Source of the DNA: an uncultured Psychroserpens sp.
Lineage (GTDB): Bacteria; Bacteroidota; Bacteroidia; Flavobacteriales; Flavobacteriaceae
Assembly (NCBI RefSeq): GCF_947492715.1
Contig: NZ_CANLNS010000004.1
Location: 248,001-312,000, forward strand
Direction of reading: 5' to 3'
Length of the DNA stretch: 64,000 nt
A program made the translations under genes and the position numbers. Position 1 is the stretch's first letter, and every line of letters begins with the position of its first letter. This document shows positions 16,878 to 27,209 of the stretch, one piece after another. The notes below the pieces were generated by a model, which was given only the letters and a program-made list of their open reading frames with translations, did no database searches and had not been told where the DNA came from.

Positions 16878-19193
16878 TTATCCTAATACGTCTAACTTTG
16901 CAAACCGTAGTAGTAGTTTTTTAATACCTCCTACTTCGAAGTTGATTTCTGCTTTGACATCTGCACCTTTGCCTTCTATCTTAAGCACTTTACCTTTCCC
17001 AAAACGCGCATGCTCTACAATATTTCCAACGGTAAGTTTACCATCAAAGAGATTGGTATTATCTGATGGCGAACTTTTAGAGACGCGCTTTAGGTTTTTA
17101 GGTGCAACAAACTTTGCAGGTTTTACGTCAGATTTGCGTTTTATAGGTTTTTTAAACCGAATACGATTAGGCTCAACATCTCCAAAAATATCAGCACTTA
17201 ACATCGGGTTTTGTCTTGGCTCATGAACTGGTGTTATAATATCTAAATATTGGTCGTCAATCTCTTCAATAAAACGACTAGGTTCTGCATCAATCAATTT
17301 TCCCCAACGATAACGTGACAGCGTATAGGTTAAATAGGCTTGTTTTTCGGCTCTAGTTAAAGCCACGTAAAATAAACGTCGCTCCTCCTCTAGTTCACTT
17401 CGCGTGTTCATACTCATAGCACTTGGAAATAAATCTTCCTCCATTCCTACGATATACACATATGGAAATTCAAGACCTTTGGCTAAATGTATTGTCATTA
17501 AAGCCACACGATCGTCATCACCTTTATCATTATCTAAATCGGTTGCCAATGCGACATCTTCCAAAAACTCTGCAATATTTCCTGTAGCATCTGCTATCTC
17601 AACCTGTCCTTCAACAAAATCTTTAATACCATTTAATAGTTCTTCAATATTTTCGAGTCGAGCAATATCTTCAGGCGTACCTTCTTTATTAAATGCTTTT
17701 ATAATACCAGTCGTTTTAGTAATATGTTCTGCTAATTCAAAAGCATTTGCCGTTTGATTCATCACCTGAAAACTCTCTATCATGGTCACGAAATCTTTAA
17801 GTTTCGTTCTTGTTCCTGCATTGACATTGACTTCAGTTTTATCAATGTGTTTCATTACCTCGAATATAGAACGATTGTAACCATTAGCCGCAACCACCAG
17901 CTTATCTATTGTAGTTTGCCCTATACTTCGCTTAGGAAAATTAATAACACGCTTTAAAGCCTCTTCATCTGCCGGATTAATAACTAACCTCAAATATGAT
18001 AGAACATCCTTAATTTCTTTTCTCTGATAGAATGATAGCCCTCCATAAATTCGATAAGGAATATCACGTTTCCTTAAAGCGTCTTCAATAGAACGCGACT
18101 GTGCATTTGTTCTATACAATACAGCAAAATCACTATCCTTAAGCTGATTTTGCATTTTATTTTCAAAAATAGAACTGGCTACAAAACGACCTTCATCTCC
18201 ATCAGTCATTAAGCGATTAACCTTTATTTTAGCCCCTTCTTCATTAGCCGTCCAAACAATTTTATCTAATTTGGTTTTATTTTTATCTATAATCGAATTG
18301 GCGGCATTAACAATATTCTTGGTCGAACGATAATTTTGTTCTAACCTAAATACTTTTACATCGTCATAATCGCGTTGAAAATTCAATATGTTATTGATAT
18401 TAGCTCCTCGAAACGCATAAATACTTTGTGCATCATCACCTACAACACATATATTCTGAAAACGGTCAGACAAAGCTCTCACAATTAAATATTGCGAATG
18501 ATTGGTATCCTGATACTCATCTACCAAAATATATCTAAATCGATCTTGATATTTAGCTAACACATCTGGAAAACGCGTTAGTAACTCATTGGTTTTAAGT
18601 AACAAATCATCAAAATCCATGGCGCCTGCCTTAAAACATCGGTCAACATAATTCTTATAAATATCACCTAATCGTGGTCGTCTGGCTGCTGTATCGGCTT
18701 CAATAAGTTCTGGGTTTTGAAAATATGCTTTAACCGTAATTAAACTGTTTTTATAAGACGAAATTCGGGATCTAACTTGCTTGTATTTATAGACATCTTT
18801 GTCTAACCCCATTTCTTTAATTATTGAAGATATAAGTCGGTCAGAATCTTGTGTGTCATAGATGGTAAAATTGCTTGGGAATCCCAAGCGATCCGCTTCG
18901 AACCTCAATATTTTCGCAAAGACAGAGTGAAACGTACCCATCCATAAGTTTTTAGCTTCACTTGCACCAACGATATCAGCAATTCTCCCTTTCATCTCAC
19001 GAGCCGCTTTATTGGTAAATGTTAATGACAAAATATTAAAAGGATCTACACCTTGATGCATTAAATACGCAATGCGATATGTCAGCACACGAGTTTTACC
19101 AGAACCTGCTCCAGCAATAACAATCATTGGTCCATCTTTTTGCAAAGTAGGCGCTAATTGTGCATCGTTTAACTGACTTAAATACTTCTCCAA
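16878..19193 (-). CDS. UvrD/PcrA-type ATP-dependent 3'-5' DNA helicase
   Basis: A 771-residue superfamily 1A helicase for DNA repair and replication restart. Walker A is GAGSGKT (28-34), the Walker B/DExx box is VDEYQDTN, the Q-motif LNDAQ lies at the N-terminus, and LTFTNKAAREMK, VALMTIHLAKGLEFPYVY and LFYVALTRA mark motifs Ia, V and VI. The C-terminal tail ends in the small Tudor-like fold (VEHARFGKGKVLKIEG), as in PcrA. The start is TTG at 19193: it gives MEKYLSQLNDAQ, the family N-terminus, and an in-frame stop lies five codons upstream with no ATG between. Confidence 0.95.
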   Translation of the reverse strand: MEKYLSQLNDAQLAPTLQKDGPMIVIAGAGSGKTRVLTYRIAYLMHQGVDPFNILSLTFTNKAAREMKGRIADIVGASEAKNLWMGTFHSVFAKILRFEADRLGFPSNFTIYDTQDSDRLISSIIKEMGLDKDVYKYKQVRSRISSYKNSLITVKAYFQNPELIEADTAARRPRLGDIYKNYVDRCFKAGAMDFDDLLLKTNELLTRFPDVLAKYQDRFRYILVDEYQDTNHSQYLIVRALSDRFQNICVVGDDAQSIYAFRGANINNILNFQRDYDDVKVFRLEQNYRSTKNIVNAANSIIDKNKTKLDKIVWTANEEGAKIKVNRLMTDGDEGRFVASSIFENKMQNQLKDSDFAVLYRTNAQSRSIEDALRKRDIPYRIYGGLSFYQRKEIKDVLSYLRLVINPADEEALKRVINFPKRSIGQTTIDKLVVAANGYNRSIFEVMKHIDKTEVNVNAGTRTKLKDFVTMIESFQVMNQTANAFELAEHITKTTGIIKAFNKEGTPEDIARLENIEELLNGIKDFVEGQVEIADATGNIAEFLEDVALATDLDNDKGDDDRVALMTIHLAKGLEFPYVYIVGMEEDLFPSAMSMNTRSELEEERRLFYVALTRAEKQAYLTYTLSRYRWGKLIDAEPSRFIEEIDDQYLDIITPVHEPRQNPMLSADIFGDVEPNRIRFKKPIKRKSDVKPAKFVAPKNLKRVSKSSPSDNTNLFDGKLTVGNIVEHARFGKGKVLKIEGKGADVKAEINFEVGGIKKLLLRFAKLDVLG

Positions 19194-19336
19194 TTCTAAA
19201 AACTTTTAAGTCGTGAAATTAACCAAACTGTATGTTTTTAGTAAACGTTTTTGTAAATAATTATAAACAATTTGAATCAAAAATTTACTTAACTATTTTT
19301 TGAATATCTTTAAGCATAATCTTTAACCTTTTCAAT

Positions 19337-20608
19337 ATGCGTTCCTTATTTGTTTTATGTATTTTCTTCGGAAACTTAGTGGCTTTTTCTCAAGATCAAT
19401 TAGAAAAAGATTTTATAGATATCGAATCTAAGGTCATTGAATGGCGCCATCATTTTCATCAAAATCCAGAATTATCAAATAGAGAATTTAAAACGGCAGA
19501 AAAAATTGCAGCACATCTTACATCCTTGGGAATTGAAGTTCAAACAGGTGTTGCAAAGACAGGTGTAGTTGGTATCCTGAAAGGAGACCAGCCAGGAAAA
19601 GTAGTCGCTTTAAGAGCAGATATCGATGCCCTACCAGTAACAGAACGCAATGATTTGCCTTATAAAAGTGAAGTACAAACCGAATTCTTAGGAACAAAAA
19701 CTGGCGTCATGCATGCTTGTGGTCATGATACTCATATTTCGATACTCATGGGTGTGGCTGAAATTTTATCAAAACATAAAGACAAAATTAAAGGAACTGT
19801 TAAGTTTATATTTCAACCAGCCGAAGAAGGTCCTCCTCCTGGTGAAGAAGGTGGCGCAAAATTAATGATTAAAGAGGGCGTTTTAGACAACCCAAAGGTG
19901 GACGCTATTTTTGGATTGCACATTAATTCTGAAACACCAGTAGGCACTATAAAATATAAGGCTGGCGGTATCATGGCATCAGTTGAACGTTTTGTTATTA
20001 CCGTAAAAGGAAAACAAACCCATGGTTCTCAACCTTGGTCTGGCGTTGACCCCATTCTTATATCTGCAAAAATTATTGACGGTCTGCAAACAATCATTAG
20101 TAGAGAATCTAAACTTACCAATGAAGCAGCCGTTATAACTGTTGGAAAAATTACGGCAGGTACTCGCTTTAACATTATTCCAGAAAGTGCCGAAATGATT
20201 GGTACAGTTAGAACATTAGACCCGAAAATGAGAGCTCATATTGAAAAACGAATGAAAGAAATGGTAGAAACTATAGCGAAGGCCTATGGCGGAGAAGCCA
20301 CAATCACATTCCAAAATAATACATCAATCACTTTTAATGATCCTAAACTTGTAGACCAAATGTTACCTACACTTCAAAATGTTGCAGGTACCGAAAATGT
20401 TGTATTAAGAAAAGCGACAACTGGAGGTGAAGATTTCTCCTATTTTCAAGAAATCATCCCTGGTTTTTATTTCTTCTTAGGCGGCATGACTCCTGGAAAT
20501 ACAGAAGCATTCCCTCACCATACACCAGATTTTAAAATAGATGACAAAGGCCTTTTATTAGGTGTAAAAACCATGACTAATTTAGCCATAGACTATTTAA
20601 ACCAATAA
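19337..20608 (+). CDS. Exported M20-family amidohydrolase
   Basis: A 423-residue metallo-amidohydrolase of the IAA-amino-acid hydrolase/hippuricase/carboxypeptidase Ss1 group, which splits N-acyl amino acids. A signal peptide (LFVLCIFFGNLVAFSQ) sends it out of the cytoplasm. The metal site is visible as HACGHDTH (126-133), followed by FQPAEEGPPPGEEGG with the catalytic Glu pair, GLHI, and the C-terminal HHTPDFK. The dimerisation domain sits in between (GGIMASVERFVITVKGKQ). The start lies 143 bases from the divergent helicase gene. Its substrate is unknown. Confidence 0.92.
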   Translation: MRSLFVLCIFFGNLVAFSQDQLEKDFIDIESKVIEWRHHFHQNPELSNREFKTAEKIAAHLTSLGIEVQTGVAKTGVVGILKGDQPGKVVALRADIDALPVTERNDLPYKSEVQTEFLGTKTGVMHACGHDTHISILMGVAEILSKHKDKIKGTVKFIFQPAEEGPPPGEEGGAKLMIKEGVLDNPKVDAIFGLHINSETPVGTIKYKAGGIMASVERFVITVKGKQTHGSQPWSGVDPILISAKIIDGLQTIISRESKLTNEAAVITVGKITAGTRFNIIPESAEMIGTVRTLDPKMRAHIEKRMKEMVETIAKAYGGEATITFQNNTSITFNDPKLVDQMLPTLQNVAGTENVVLRKATTGGEDFSYFQEIIPGFYFFLGGMTPGNTEAFPHHTPDFKIDDKGLLLGVKTMTNLAIDYLNQ

Positions 20609-20628
20609 AGGCAATACCTCTTTAATTT

Positions 20629-22131
20629 ATGTACCAATCTATTGTAGACAAGCTGAAAATTTCAGCTGAAGATTTGCTGGACATCGATGAAGCCAAAATT
20701 ATCAAGTTTGAAAAAATTGTTAAGTCCCAAACGATGCTCGATGATGCTCATTTTAAAACTGACGAAAACCACAGTATTATTGCGACACTCAGAGATTCCG
20801 AAAAGCGAAAATTTATTTATATCATTGAGAAACATCCAAGGCTGAAGTCGTTTTTATCAAATGGCAAACTTTTAGAGTCTCAAACACTAACAATAGACCA
20901 AGATATTGTAGCGTCGGTAAATATAGATAATGCCGCTTTTAGAACATTTATAAATCCTTATCTCAATGCAATTTTAATTCCGAAACTAAAAAATGCCATT
21001 AACGCTAATCAATTTTTTTATGTTTTAGATAAAATTAAAAATGATTGGCTCTTTTCAGAAGGTATTAAATTTCAATGTCAAAATATACTCCGACATAAGA
21101 TAGCAACAACAATTCATCTCTTAAAAACAAAGCAACACGTAAAACCCATAAAGTATACTCAATCCAGTGGATTTGGTGCTTTAATTGCATATAGCGTCTC
21201 TAATAATGGGCTCGATATTACCAAGGAATACCTTGAAGTTCTGGTTAAGCAATTAAAGCACGTGCATTCAAGAACTAAAATAGCAAGTCATTACCACAAG
21301 AGTTTGGTTGCTATTCATAATGCTAAACCTGATAATGAGGCCATTAATCACTTTGTAGAATCCCACATAAATAATCATATTTCCCGTGTTATTCTTGACA
21401 AAAAAACGCCAAATGAATGGGGCACACAGGTATTGCTAACTATTGCCGTTTTATTGGTAGCTGTAATTGGTGCAACGGTCTTTAATCATTTTAATGAAAA
21501 AGAACGCGTTGAGCCATACTCTCTAAAAGATGTTAATAATTTTTATACTTCGTTTAATACGCTATATGGGCCGCATATTACAAGAGACGCTAACGGCGTA
21601 TTAAAAAATATTGAGGGTCAGCTCATATTGAAAGCCTACAAATACCCATATGACATCAATAGTGAACTTACGCATTCTATATTTTTCCCTTTTTATAAAC
21701 CATTTCCTGAAGTGAACTCTCCGTCCCAACACAAACTCACTATAGAAAACTTAGATAGAGACAAATCATTAATTGTGTTTAGAAAAAACAATTATAATCA
21801 CTGCACACTTTTAAGGCCTCGAAGTAAAATAACAACATTCGTTGCACCTAGAGATTCTCTTATTTTTTACAGAGGAAAATTTCTAAATGTAAGCGATTAT
21901 GGTGGGCTCTCAGCCTTTAACGGAATTTACAAACACTCTAGTAAAGCAGATCGCTTGCGATTTTTCAACATATATGTTGTGGATTCACAGCATGAAAGTG
22001 ACCATGCTCTTATACAAATGAAGGATTTTGGTAAACTCATATTTCAGGATATAAAGACCACAGAACATACAACAAGTTATGTTGGTAAAAATATAATCGA
22101 CATCAATATTTTAGACACCTATTTAGACTAA
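20629..22131 (+). CDS. Single-pass membrane protein of unknown function (500 aa)
   Basis: No family recognised. The ~260-residue N-terminal half is helical and charged without a signal peptide. One membrane helix (VLLTIAVLLVAVIGATVF, ~266-285) is followed by a C-terminal half of about 210 residues that looks beta-rich. The likely topology is N-terminus in the cytoplasm and C-terminus in the periplasm, as in sensor or anti-sigma-type signalling proteins, but no catalytic or DNA-binding motif is visible. It lies 20 bases after the amidohydrolase and 31 before the glutamate synthase-like gene. Confidence 0.7.
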   Translation: MYQSIVDKLKISAEDLLDIDEAKIIKFEKIVKSQTMLDDAHFKTDENHSIIATLRDSEKRKFIYIIEKHPRLKSFLSNGKLLESQTLTIDQDIVASVNIDNAAFRTFINPYLNAILIPKLKNAINANQFFYVLDKIKNDWLFSEGIKFQCQNILRHKIATTIHLLKTKQHVKPIKYTQSSGFGALIAYSVSNNGLDITKEYLEVLVKQLKHVHSRTKIASHYHKSLVAIHNAKPDNEAINHFVESHINNHISRVILDKKTPNEWGTQVLLTIAVLLVAVIGATVFNHFNEKERVEPYSLKDVNNFYTSFNTLYGPHITRDANGVLKNIEGQLILKAYKYPYDINSELTHSIFFPFYKPFPEVNSPSQHKLTIENLDRDKSLIVFRKNNYNHCTLLRPRSKITTFVAPRDSLIFYRGKFLNVSDYGGLSAFNGIYKHSSKADRLRFFNIYVVDSQHESDHALIQMKDFGKLIFQDIKTTEHTTSYVGKNIIDINILDTYLD

Positions 22132-22162
22132 AATAAATATCTTTACCCTTTAATTAAATACA

Positions 22163-23716
22163 ATGGATACCTTTCTAAATTTTATTTCAAATATATCGTG
22201 GTGGATGTGGATTCTAATTATAATTATATTCATAGCCATTCGTGATGTATTCCAAAAAAAGCATACAATACAACATAACTTTCCTGTTATTGGACACATC
22301 CGATACTGGTTTGAAAGTATTGGTCCAGAAATTCGTCAATACTTTGTGGCTAATAATAGAGAAGAATTACCTTTTAATCGTATAGAACGTGGCTGGGTTT
22401 ATGCATCTTCTAAGAATGAAAATAATTATGAAGGTTTTGGAACCGATAGAGATATCTATGCACATCAACATATTTTCGTAAATAATGCCATGTTTCCTTT
22501 TAAAATTGGAGCAGAGCATCCAAACACCATCGATAAATCGTTTTTGCCGTGTGCAAAAGTTATGGGAGCATTCAACAAGCGTAAACGACCCTATCGACCT
22601 GCATCTGTGATTAATGTTTCTGCCATGAGTTTTGGTTCACTATCTGCTAAGGCTGTGGAGTCTTTGAACAAAGGAGTGAAAATAGCTCATGCCTATCACA
22701 ATACAGGCGAAGGTGGATTATCCCCTTACCATAGTAATGGTGGCGATGTCGTATTTCATTTTGGAACAGGTTATTTTGGTGTTCGTGCAGATGATGGAGG
22801 ATTCTCAATGGAAAAAATGAAAAAACTGGTTGAGGACAATCCTTTCGTACGCGCCATAGAGGTAAAATTATCACAAGGCGCTAAACCAGGCAAAGGAGGT
22901 GTATTACCAGGATCTAAAATCACAAGAGAGATAGCCGAAATTAGAGGCGTTGAGGAAGGTAAAACAGTATTATCTCCACCAAATCACAAAGCATTTTCTA
23001 CAGTTCCCGAATTGGTTGATTTTATTGAAGCTATTGCAGAAGAAACAGGTTTACCAGTTGGAATAAAAGCAGCTATAGGGAAATTAGACCAATGGAAAGA
23101 ACTAGCAGATATTATGCTAAAAACGGGCAAAGGACCTGATTTTATAACAGTTGATGGTGGCGAAGGAGGCACAGGTGCGGCCCCTCCAAGTTTCGCCGAT
23201 CACGTTTCACTACCTTGGGTCTATGGGTTTGGAGATTTATATAAATTATTTCAAAGAAAAGGACTTTCAGAACGTATTGTCTTTATTGGAAGTGGTAAGT
23301 TAGGTTTTCCTGCAAAGGCCGCTATGGCATTTGCTATGGGAGCCGATTGCATAAACGTTGCACGTGAAGCTATGATGAGCATTGGTTGTATTCAGGCGCA
23401 AATTTGTCATACAAATAAATGTCCAAGTGGTATAGCGACACAAAGCAAATGGTTACAAAATGGAATCGACCCTACATTGAAATCGGTGCGGTTAGCCCAA
23501 TATTTTAAGACATTCAGAAAAGAGCTTATAGAGATTACTCATGCCGCTGGATATGAACATCCTTGCGAATTTACAATGGACGATGTTGAAGTCAATGTAG
23601 ATGATCATAACTTATCAAAAGAATTGTCCAGTACATACATGTATAATAAAACTAAAGTACCTTATACATCCATGCAAGATTTGAAAGATTGTATGTATTT
23701 AGGCGGAAAATGTTAA
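22163..23716 (+). CDS. FMN-binding glutamate synthase family protein (membrane-anchored)
   Basis: A 517-residue protein made of an N-terminal membrane helix (ISWWMWILIIIIFIAIRDVF) and a glutamate synthase FMN/TIM-barrel domain. Hallmarks are NVSAMSFGSLSAKAVESLN, GTGYFGVRADDGGFS, ITVDGGEGGTGAAPPSF, IFIGSGKLGFP-like FMN-phosphate loops, and the cysteine cluster in CIQAQICHTNKCPSGIAT that can ligate an iron-sulfur centre. It lacks the glutaminase domain of classic GltB. Such stand-alone proteins are widespread and their reaction is not settled. It is probably cotranscribed with the preceding 500-residue protein. Confidence 0.9.
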   Translation: MDTFLNFISNISWWMWILIIIIFIAIRDVFQKKHTIQHNFPVIGHIRYWFESIGPEIRQYFVANNREELPFNRIERGWVYASSKNENNYEGFGTDRDIYAHQHIFVNNAMFPFKIGAEHPNTIDKSFLPCAKVMGAFNKRKRPYRPASVINVSAMSFGSLSAKAVESLNKGVKIAHAYHNTGEGGLSPYHSNGGDVVFHFGTGYFGVRADDGGFSMEKMKKLVEDNPFVRAIEVKLSQGAKPGKGGVLPGSKITREIAEIRGVEEGKTVLSPPNHKAFSTVPELVDFIEAIAEETGLPVGIKAAIGKLDQWKELADIMLKTGKGPDFITVDGGEGGTGAAPPSFADHVSLPWVYGFGDLYKLFQRKGLSERIVFIGSGKLGFPAKAAMAFAMGADCINVAREAMMSIGCIQAQICHTNKCPSGIATQSKWLQNGIDPTLKSVRLAQYFKTFRKELIEITHAAGYEHPCEFTMDDVEVNVDDHNLSKELSSTYMYNKTKVPYTSMQDLKDCMYLGGKC

Positions 23717-23769
23717 AACAATAATTTAAAAACAATTAAGTTTACAATTAAAACGAAATTAAATCAATT

Positions 23770-24288
23770 ATGGAACAACAACTAGTCAATCTATTAATGT
23801 TCATTATCCCGTCTTTAATCACAGGAGCAGTTGCCTATTTATTTTTTAGAGAACATGTGGAAAATGAAAGTAGACGACGAGACTATTTAATTCAAAAAGA
23901 TTTACAAAAAGATGCATTACCTATGCGTCTTCAAGCCTACGAACGTCTGTCATTGTTCTTAGAGAGGACCAAACCTGCAAAACTTCTTGTTAGAGTCAAC
24001 CCAACATCCTCATCAAAAGAAGATTATGAATCTTTACTTATAGCAAATATTGAACAGGAATTTGATCATAATTTAGCGCAACAAGTCTATGTCACTGATC
24101 AGTGTTGGAGCATTACTTCCACTGCCAAAAACGCAACAATTCAAATGATAAGAAAAGTGGCCTTGTCAGACAAAGTAAATTCGGCAGATAAGCTGCGTGA
24201 AGTGCTATTAACTGATATGATTGACAAAAGAGCTCCTAGCGACGCTGCCTTATCTTTTATCAAAGAAGAAGTATCTAATCTCTGGTAA
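23770..24288 (+). CDS. Small membrane-anchored protein of unknown function (172 aa)
   Basis: An N-terminal membrane helix (LLMFIIPSLITGAVAYLFF) is followed by a charged helical region (ENESRRRDYLIQKDLQK) and PMRLQAYERLSLFLER. I have the impression this is a conserved Bacteroidota hypothetical (DUF7935-like), but that is from memory and not firm. It ends 11 bases from the convergent patatin gene. A probable inner-membrane protein with a cytoplasmic domain. Confidence 0.7.
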   Translation: MEQQLVNLLMFIIPSLITGAVAYLFFREHVENESRRRDYLIQKDLQKDALPMRLQAYERLSLFLERTKPAKLLVRVNPTSSSKEDYESLLIANIEQEFDHNLAQQVYVTDQCWSITSTAKNATIQMIRKVALSDKVNSADKLREVLLTDMIDKRAPSDAALSFIKEEVSNLW

Positions 24289-24299
24289 AGATCAAATCC

Positions 24300-25193
24300 T
24301 TAAGACTTATCTTGACTATGCTTTTCTTTAGCATAGTCATAGCCTTGAGCCCACCATTTCACCATGAGACGTTTACTAAAAATTAAAGAGTTTTCAGTTA
24401 AACTCGTCGGCGTATAATACAGATTGAGCTTTACATTTTTATTTTTTGCAGCAAGCTTCCCTATAACAACATCATTTTTTTCAACCTGATCCAAAAGATG
24501 TCCAAATAAATTAAGCATTAAGGAAAATGGATTTTTCCCTAACACTTTCGTTCGCTCCATAGTTTCAGATTCTAAAACAATAGCATCAACCTCTGTTGCC
24601 CCTCGTAAAATAGCCTCCCTTATAGGAACTACACAGCCCAAGCCACCATCTGCATACTCATAACCATTAACTTTAGCCAATGACATAAACGGTATGTAGT
24701 TACAGGAAATCCAAATCCAATTACAAAACTCTTCATAAGTATACTCCTTTATAGATTTATACTCCACTCTATTCATTGATAAATTAGAAACCGTAACCAC
24801 GACATCCTCCTTGGTGCTTATAATTTTATCAAACTCTGCCCTTGTAAAGTTTTGCTTTATATTTCGCTTTAAAGCCTTACTCTCTCCAAACGTACGTTTC
24901 ATTCGTATAAACTGCCATAGCGAGTTTATAAAGTCTATCGAAACAAATTCTCGATCTCCTTTTTTCCTTTGGACAAACGGACTAATACTAAAAATATCAT
25001 GCTGCTGAACGTTAGTAAAAATATCATACAACTTCCCAATGTCATTCACCGCTAAATGTGGCACCAATAAACTTCCTGTAGATGTTCCCAAAAACATATC
25101 ATAATCTCTACCCTCGCCTTCCATTAGATATTGAGCAACTCCTCCAGCAAACGCTCCTTTGCTTCCTCCTCCAGATATAACCAATGCTCTCAA
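24300..25193 (-). CDS. Patatin-like phospholipase
   Basis: A 297-residue lipid acyl hydrolase of the patatin/RssA-like group. The three family elements are present: the oxyanion loop GGGSKGAF (8-15), the nucleophile elbow GTSTG with Ser38, and ADGG with Asp182, forming a Ser-Asp dyad. There is no signal peptide, so it is likely cytoplasmic. The start is TTG at 25193, one base after the aminopeptidase stop; beginning later would remove the oxyanion loop. It is probably the last gene of the PNGase-aminopeptidase-patatin transcript. Confidence 0.92.
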   Translation of the reverse strand: MRALVISGGGSKGAFAGGVAQYLMEGEGRDYDMFLGTSTGSLLVPHLAVNDIGKLYDIFTNVQQHDIFSISPFVQRKKGDREFVSIDFINSLWQFIRMKRTFGESKALKRNIKQNFTRAEFDKIISTKEDVVVTVSNLSMNRVEYKSIKEYTYEEFCNWIWISCNYIPFMSLAKVNGYEYADGGLGCVVPIREAILRGATEVDAIVLESETMERTKVLGKNPFSLMLNLFGHLLDQVEKNDVVIGKLAAKNKNVKLNLYYTPTSLTENSLIFSKRLMVKWWAQGYDYAKEKHSQDKS

Positions 25194-25194
25194 A

Positions 25195-27180
25195 TTAGTT
25201 TGTTTTTATTGTATTAATTAACGATTTATAACGCTCACTTGCCTCAAGCTCCGCAATCATGTTTTTAGCATATTTTGAAAATCTCCAATTATGATGTTTA
25301 CTAGCCTCTAAAAGACTTTCTATAGATTTTCTTTCAAAACCTCCAAGTAGTTTTAAATAATTAAAGGCGTTTAAACGCAACTCAAAATGTTGCCCAGGTA
25401 AACTATATGATATCAGTTCATTTAAGACCTCTTGTTTGTTTTCGGGTTGGTACTCAAGCGTATTTAAATGCAACGCCAACCAAAGCAATCTTACATTAAG
25501 ATCATTAAACCCCTTAATCTCTTTGGTTTTCTGTAAGTATTTTACACGATCCTCAGGAAAACTAGCCCATAAATGATACATTGCATTTTCAACGGTAATA
25601 TAAGACTTATCATCCAAAAGTGATTCGTAGGCTTCTTTAAAATCTAGAGGAATCTTATCGACGTGCCTAGCAATAGCCTGACGCACTTCTAAATCATTTT
25701 GAAAAGCACTAAGTTCTATTTTATCTGGAATTTGACTAATCACTTTTACTTTCGCTTTATCCGAAATATAAGATGTTAGATATGCTTTGCATTTTGATGT
25801 ATAAGCCTCACAGTCAACCATAAAATATTCTTGCATAAATGGAGACTGATTTAGGCTTTTAACCATAGCATCTTCTGGAAGCGTTTCATCTTCAAGCCAT
25901 ACTTTAACAAATTCTGACAGATCTAAACCACTAGCTTTTTCTATTTCAGAAATAAAATCTGAAGTCTCAACATTAGCAAATTGATGCTTTTCCAAATAGG
26001 CTTTTACAGCAACCCTAAAGGCCTCATCACCAACTTGCTCTCGCAACACATGCAAAGCCCAAGCTCCTTTCTTATAAAACGTTGTACTGCTAGATTTCGG
26101 ATCTAACAGTGATGTACTTTGTCCTGCTGTTTCTTGTGCAATTAACTCTTGAGCATTTTCAAATAACTGCCAATAATAATGCTTGTCCCCAAAAACATCT
26201 CGTTCTGCCAACAAAGCATAGTATGTTGCAAATCCTTCCTGCAACCAATGATGCTCTCCAGATTTTGCTGTAACATAATCACCAAACCATTGATGCGCTA
26301 ATTCATGTGCATTAACAGTAATGTAATTTTTATCATTAAACGCTGTAGAATCTACTACAAAACTATCTGAAAAAATAGTAAGCCCTGTGTTTTCCATACC
26401 AGAATACAAGAAATCCTTTACAGGAACTTGTTTGTAATTTTGCCAAGGATAAGCTACACCTATTTCTTCCTCTAAAAAATCGAACATTTGCTTCGTATAG
26501 CGATAAGTAGGTTCAACTTTAAGCGAATCTTCAGGATAATAATAGTATTCTAGAGGTATACCACTTTTTGAAGTCTCTGTTTTTTTATCATATTTACCAA
26601 TCACCAAAGCCACGAGATAACTTGACATTGGGTTTTTCATATCGTATTGCCATTTGGTTGAAACATCTCCAACCTCTTTTTTTACTAACATTCCATTAGC
26701 CAAAACTTCATAATCATTCTCAAATGTTATTGTGATATCAAATTCAACTTTATCGTTAACATCATCAATACTAGGCAACCAATTACTTGTATATTTTCCT
26801 TGACCTTGAGTCCAAATTTGGTCACCCAAGGCATATATCGCTTTTTTAGGTTTATGAGCAACCCAATTAATTTGCAACTCATAGACCGTATTGGCTTTAA
26901 ATTTATTTTTGACAATTATATGTTCTCCGTCATATTCATGTAGTCGCGTTTTACCATCCAATGCAACGGCATGCTGTTGAAAATTCCTAGCATCAAGATA
27001 AATTGAATCTACATCCTTAAGTATCTCGAACCTATAATTTGCCTCACCGCCAAACTCATCTAAATCATGATTGACACTATACAAATTAACCTTGACAGTT
27101 TTAAAATCCACATACTCAGTTTGCTGGGCAAACATATTTCCGAAGGCAACCAAAAACAAACATTGAATTATTTTTCTCAT
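25195..27180 (-). CDS. Exported M1-family metallo-aminopeptidase
   Basis: A 661-residue gluzincin aminopeptidase with a signal peptide (CLFLVAFGNMFAQ). The zinc site HELAH (292-296) with the third ligand Glu315 in WLQEGF and the substrate-binding GMEN (261-264) are all present. An N-terminal beta domain precedes it and a HEAT-like helical C-terminal domain follows (~440-660). It removes N-terminal residues from peptides in the periplasm or at the surface. It lies 29 bases after the PNGase F-like gene and directly before the patatin gene, which suggests joint use on glycoprotein debris. Confidence 0.95.
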   Translation of the reverse strand: MRKIIQCLFLVAFGNMFAQQTEYVDFKTVKVNLYSVNHDLDEFGGEANYRFEILKDVDSIYLDARNFQQHAVALDGKTRLHEYDGEHIIVKNKFKANTVYELQINWVAHKPKKAIYALGDQIWTQGQGKYTSNWLPSIDDVNDKVEFDITITFENDYEVLANGMLVKKEVGDVSTKWQYDMKNPMSSYLVALVIGKYDKKTETSKSGIPLEYYYYPEDSLKVEPTYRYTKQMFDFLEEEIGVAYPWQNYKQVPVKDFLYSGMENTGLTIFSDSFVVDSTAFNDKNYITVNAHELAHQWFGDYVTAKSGEHHWLQEGFATYYALLAERDVFGDKHYYWQLFENAQELIAQETAGQSTSLLDPKSSSTTFYKKGAWALHVLREQVGDEAFRVAVKAYLEKHQFANVETSDFISEIEKASGLDLSEFVKVWLEDETLPEDAMVKSLNQSPFMQEYFMVDCEAYTSKCKAYLTSYISDKAKVKVISQIPDKIELSAFQNDLEVRQAIARHVDKIPLDFKEAYESLLDDKSYITVENAMYHLWASFPEDRVKYLQKTKEIKGFNDLNVRLLWLALHLNTLEYQPENKQEVLNELISYSLPGQHFELRLNAFNYLKLLGGFERKSIESLLEASKHHNWRFSKYAKNMIAELEASERYKSLINTIKTN

Positions 27181-27209
27181 GCGTATTATATAGCAAAAAC
27201 GAGACCAGT

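Noticed and set aside
16834-17226. 130-residue plus-strand open frame
   Set aside because: It lies opposite the conserved C-terminus of the UvrD/PcrA helicase and has no protein-like features of its own.
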